Assembly (NCBI GenBank): GCA_913057245.1
Contig: CAJXNH010000015.1
Location: forward strand, 1 to 64,000
Origin: an uncultured Phaeodactylibacter sp.
GTDB taxonomy: Bacteria > Bacteroidota > Bacteroidia > Chitinophagales > Saprospiraceae
Length of the DNA stretch: 64,000 nucleotides
Reading direction: 5' to 3'
In this document: piece after piece, positions 62,510 to 64,000 of the stretch
Layout: the number at the start of each line of letters is the position of its first letter
How positions within the stretch are numbered: position 1 is the stretch's first letter
The notes under the pieces: model-generated
Seen by the model: only the letters and a program-made list of their open reading frames with translations
Told to the model about the DNA's origin: nothing
Database searches by the model: none
Translations under genes and position numbers: made by a program

Positions 62510-63265
62510 CTACCGCAAATAAGACCCCCCATTAGCATCCAGCACACATCCCGTCGTATACGCAGCCTGCTCTGATGCCAGAAAAAGGATACAATGCGCC
62601 ATTTCCTCAGGTTGGGCGACTCTGCCATTTGGGATTTGACTGCGGATGGCAGCCCCGCTTTCGCCCTGTAGGTGCTCCGTTGTCATGTCCGTTTCCACAA
62701 AACCGGGTGCCAGTGTGCCGATGAAGATGTTGTGAGGTGCCAGGGCTTGCGCCAGGGACTGTGCCAAAGCATTCATGCCGGCCTTTGAGGCGCCATAGGC
62801 AGGATGTGTAGGCTCTCCGCGGAATGCGCCACGGGAGGATACGAAAACAATACGCCCGCCTCCCTGCTCAATCATCTGCTGCGCGACGCAGTAGGTGACA
62901 TTCGCTGCCCCCGTCAGATTGGTGTCCAGGGTCTGTTGCCAGGCTTCCTGCCATGCCTGATAACTCACTTCGGCAATCGGGTGAGGTATGAAAACACCCG
63001 CGTTATTGACCAGGATATCGATACCGCCCATTTCTGCAGCAACTGCTTCTACCATGCGTTCCACGGCTTCCGGATGGCTGATATTAGCCCGGACTGCAAA
63101 GTGGCCTTCGCCGTTCAGGCTGTTGACGGCATCGGTCGCAGCAGCTTTGTTGCTGTTGAAATTGATGGCCACGCGTGCACCAGCTTCCGCAAAAGCCTGT
63201 GCCGTAGCTTTGCCGATACCACGGGAGCCGCCCGTAATCAGAACTCGTTTGCCTGTAAAATTCAT
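62510..63265 (-). CDS. SDR family oxidoreductase (3-oxoacyl-ACP reductase-like)
   Basis: A 251-residue classical SDR with the NAD(P) motif TGGSRGIGKAT, NNAG in ILVNNAGVFIPHP, the catalytic Ser in VSSRGAFRG, and Tyr-x-x-x-Lys in AYGASKAGM. It is close to FabG but belongs to a broad family; no fatty-acid genes are nearby, so the substrate is unknown. It converges with the AlkD-like gene, 11 bp apart. Downstream of the transporter in the same direction (13 bp gap). Confidence 0.85.
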   Translation of the reverse strand: MNFTGKRVLITGGSRGIGKATAQAFAEAGARVAINFNSNKAAATDAVNSLNGEGHFAVRANISHPEAVERMVEAVAAEMGGIDILVNNAGVFIPHPIAEVSYQAWQEAWQQTLDTNLTGAANVTYCVAQQMIEQGGGRIVFVSSRGAFRGEPTHPAYGASKAGMNALAQSLAQALAPHNIFIGTLAPGFVETDMTTEHLQGESGAAIRSQIPNGRVAQPEEMAHCILFLASEQAAYTTGCVLDANGGSYLR

Positions 63266-63278
63266 AGACTTGCAGGGT

Positions 63279-64000
63279 TTATCGCAATAAAGCGAATAGG
63301 AATTGAACGTAGACGATTTTGGTGATCAAAGATACGGGCAACATCAACGTGAAGCCAATATTGGGAAGCTTGTTGCCTGCTTTCTCCAGGGCAAAATCGA
63401 GTACCGCTGGCTGACTGGCCACCATGCCCGTCAGGAAGCTAAAGGGTATCTTCAGTAGTTTGTAACCAATGAACAGGGTCGCAATAGCCGTAATAAAACT
63501 AATGATCGTACCAGCCAGGAAAATAATACCGCCGCCGCCCTGCGCAACGGTATCCACGAAGGTGTGCCCGGAATTCACGCCCACACCCGCCAGGAGCAGG
63601 ATCAGGCCAATCTGCCGGAGCGTCAGGTTAGCGCTGTAGGGCAATGTCCAGACAATGGGGCCGGTACGCCGCAGCGCCCCAAGGATGAGCGCCACGATGA
63701 TAGGCCCCCCGGCAAACCCCAGCTTAAACGAAGCATCGCCGGGTAATTGGAAGGTAATCATACCCAACAGCAGCCCCAGGGCCATACCCAGCCCAAAACT
63801 TAGCAGGTTGATGCGGCTGAGGGCATCGTAGGAGTCCCCGAAGAGCTTGGAAATCTTTGGGATATCCTGCCTGCGGGCCACAAAGCGGACCCGGTCGCCT
63901 AATTCTAATACGAGCCTGGAGTTGGCCAGCAGGTCAATATCGCCTCTTCTTACGCGGGTGATAATGGCTGCAAAACGCTCGTTAAGGTTGAGCGTAGACA
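63279..64000 (-). CDS. AspT/YidE/YbjL-type transporter, C-terminal part
   Basis: The gene runs off the right edge. The visible 240 residues include the end of an RCK_C/TrkA-C domain (NERFAAIITRVRRGD, then LELGDRVRFVAR), then five or six TM segments (LLSFGLGMALGLLLGMITFQ, GGPIIVALILGALRRTGPI, GVGVNSGHTFVDTV). The layout matches the AspT/YidE/YbjL duplication family, exchangers of amino acids or organic anions. A GTG at 63881 is only an internal codon, not the start. The first half lies outside the window. Confidence 0.82.
   Translation of the reverse strand, partial: STLNLNERFAAIITRVRRGDIDLLANSRLVLELGDRVRFVARRQDIPKISKLFGDSYDALSRINLLSFGLGMALGLLLGMITFQLPGDASFKLGFAGGPIIVALILGALRRTGPIVWTLPYSANLTLRQIGLILLLAGVGVNSGHTFVDTVAQGGGGIIFLAGTIISFITAIATLFIGYKLLKIPFSFLTGMVASQPAVLDFALEKAGNKLPNIGFTLMLPVSLITKIVYVQFLFALLR

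Overview
The window looks like a chromosomal segment from a marine or aquatic Bacteroidetes of the Saprospiria type (Lewinella/Phaeodactylibacter-like). This is inferred from gene content, not from a marker gene. The signs are six secreted proteins ending in type IX secretion (T9SS) sorting domains, SprB-like repeats, Bacteroidetes promoters (TTG or TTTG, then 18-21 nt, then TAnnTTTG), an SDR-type threonine dehydrogenase beside kbl, a UbiA-type prenyltransferase next to a KdsC-like phosphatase, and a moderately high GC content. No transposase, integrase, CRISPR array or rRNA is visible. Two tRNAs are present: Val-GAC and initiator Met.

Layout. 0-3 kb: the end of a MATE exporter, two T9SS cargo proteins (Omp28/thioredoxin-like and DUF1028) and an HsdR-N-like nuclease-fold protein. 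3-5.3 kb: threonine to glycine catabolism (tdh-kbl). 5.4-10.5 kb: alpha-glucan use (beta-phosphoglucomutase, GH65 phosphorylase, a lipoprotein, a GH13 amylase lipoprotein); a GH31 alpha-glucosidase lies apart at 19.2-21.7 kb. 10.5-12.5 kb: two NAD(P)-binding proteins, one broken by an in-frame amber stop, with a divergent HxlR regulator. 12.5-16.6 kb: rpsU and a polyamine locus (agmatinase-like gene, DUF433, carboxynorspermidine dehydrogenase and decarboxylase). 16.6-30 kb: lipid kinase, App1 phosphatase, CIA30, peptidase M24, kdsC-like/ubiA-like/maf operon, dynamin-WbqC pair, an integral membrane protein and a 43-residue membrane protein. 30.4-34.4 kb: glmM and two class V aminotransferase-fold enzymes. 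35-38.4 kb: tRNA-Val, DUF2905 and a class II ribonucleotide reductase (nrdJ) behind a possibly structured leader. 38.5-40.1 kb is a decay zone: a methionine-aminopeptidase tail fragment and a hybrid histidine kinase that has lost its kinase core and carries an in-frame stop. 40.3-46 kb: a secreted M4 metalloprotease and a secreted lysyl oxidase. 46.2-49 kb: tRNA-fMet and a two-gene PLP-enzyme/arginine-deiminase-like pair. 50.7-57.4 kb: two large T9SS adhesin-like proteins flanking rarA, separated by a 630-bp non-coding stretch with three hairpin/T-run units that share a 20-nt motif. 57.5-60.5 kb: ECF sigma factor, a predicted membrane-plus-beta-barrel protein and a lipoprotein in overlapping order. 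60.9-64 kb: an unknown protein with an AlkD-like protein, an SDR reductase and the C-terminal half of an AspT/YidE-type transporter.

Most worth a second look are the triplicated hairpin units at 53.4-53.9 kb, the lysyl oxidase with both cofactor residues, the sigma/trans-envelope/lipoprotein cassette, the PLP-amidinohydrolase pair, and the linked decay of the histidine kinase and aminopeptidase remnants. All family calls come from reading motifs and were not confirmed by a database search.
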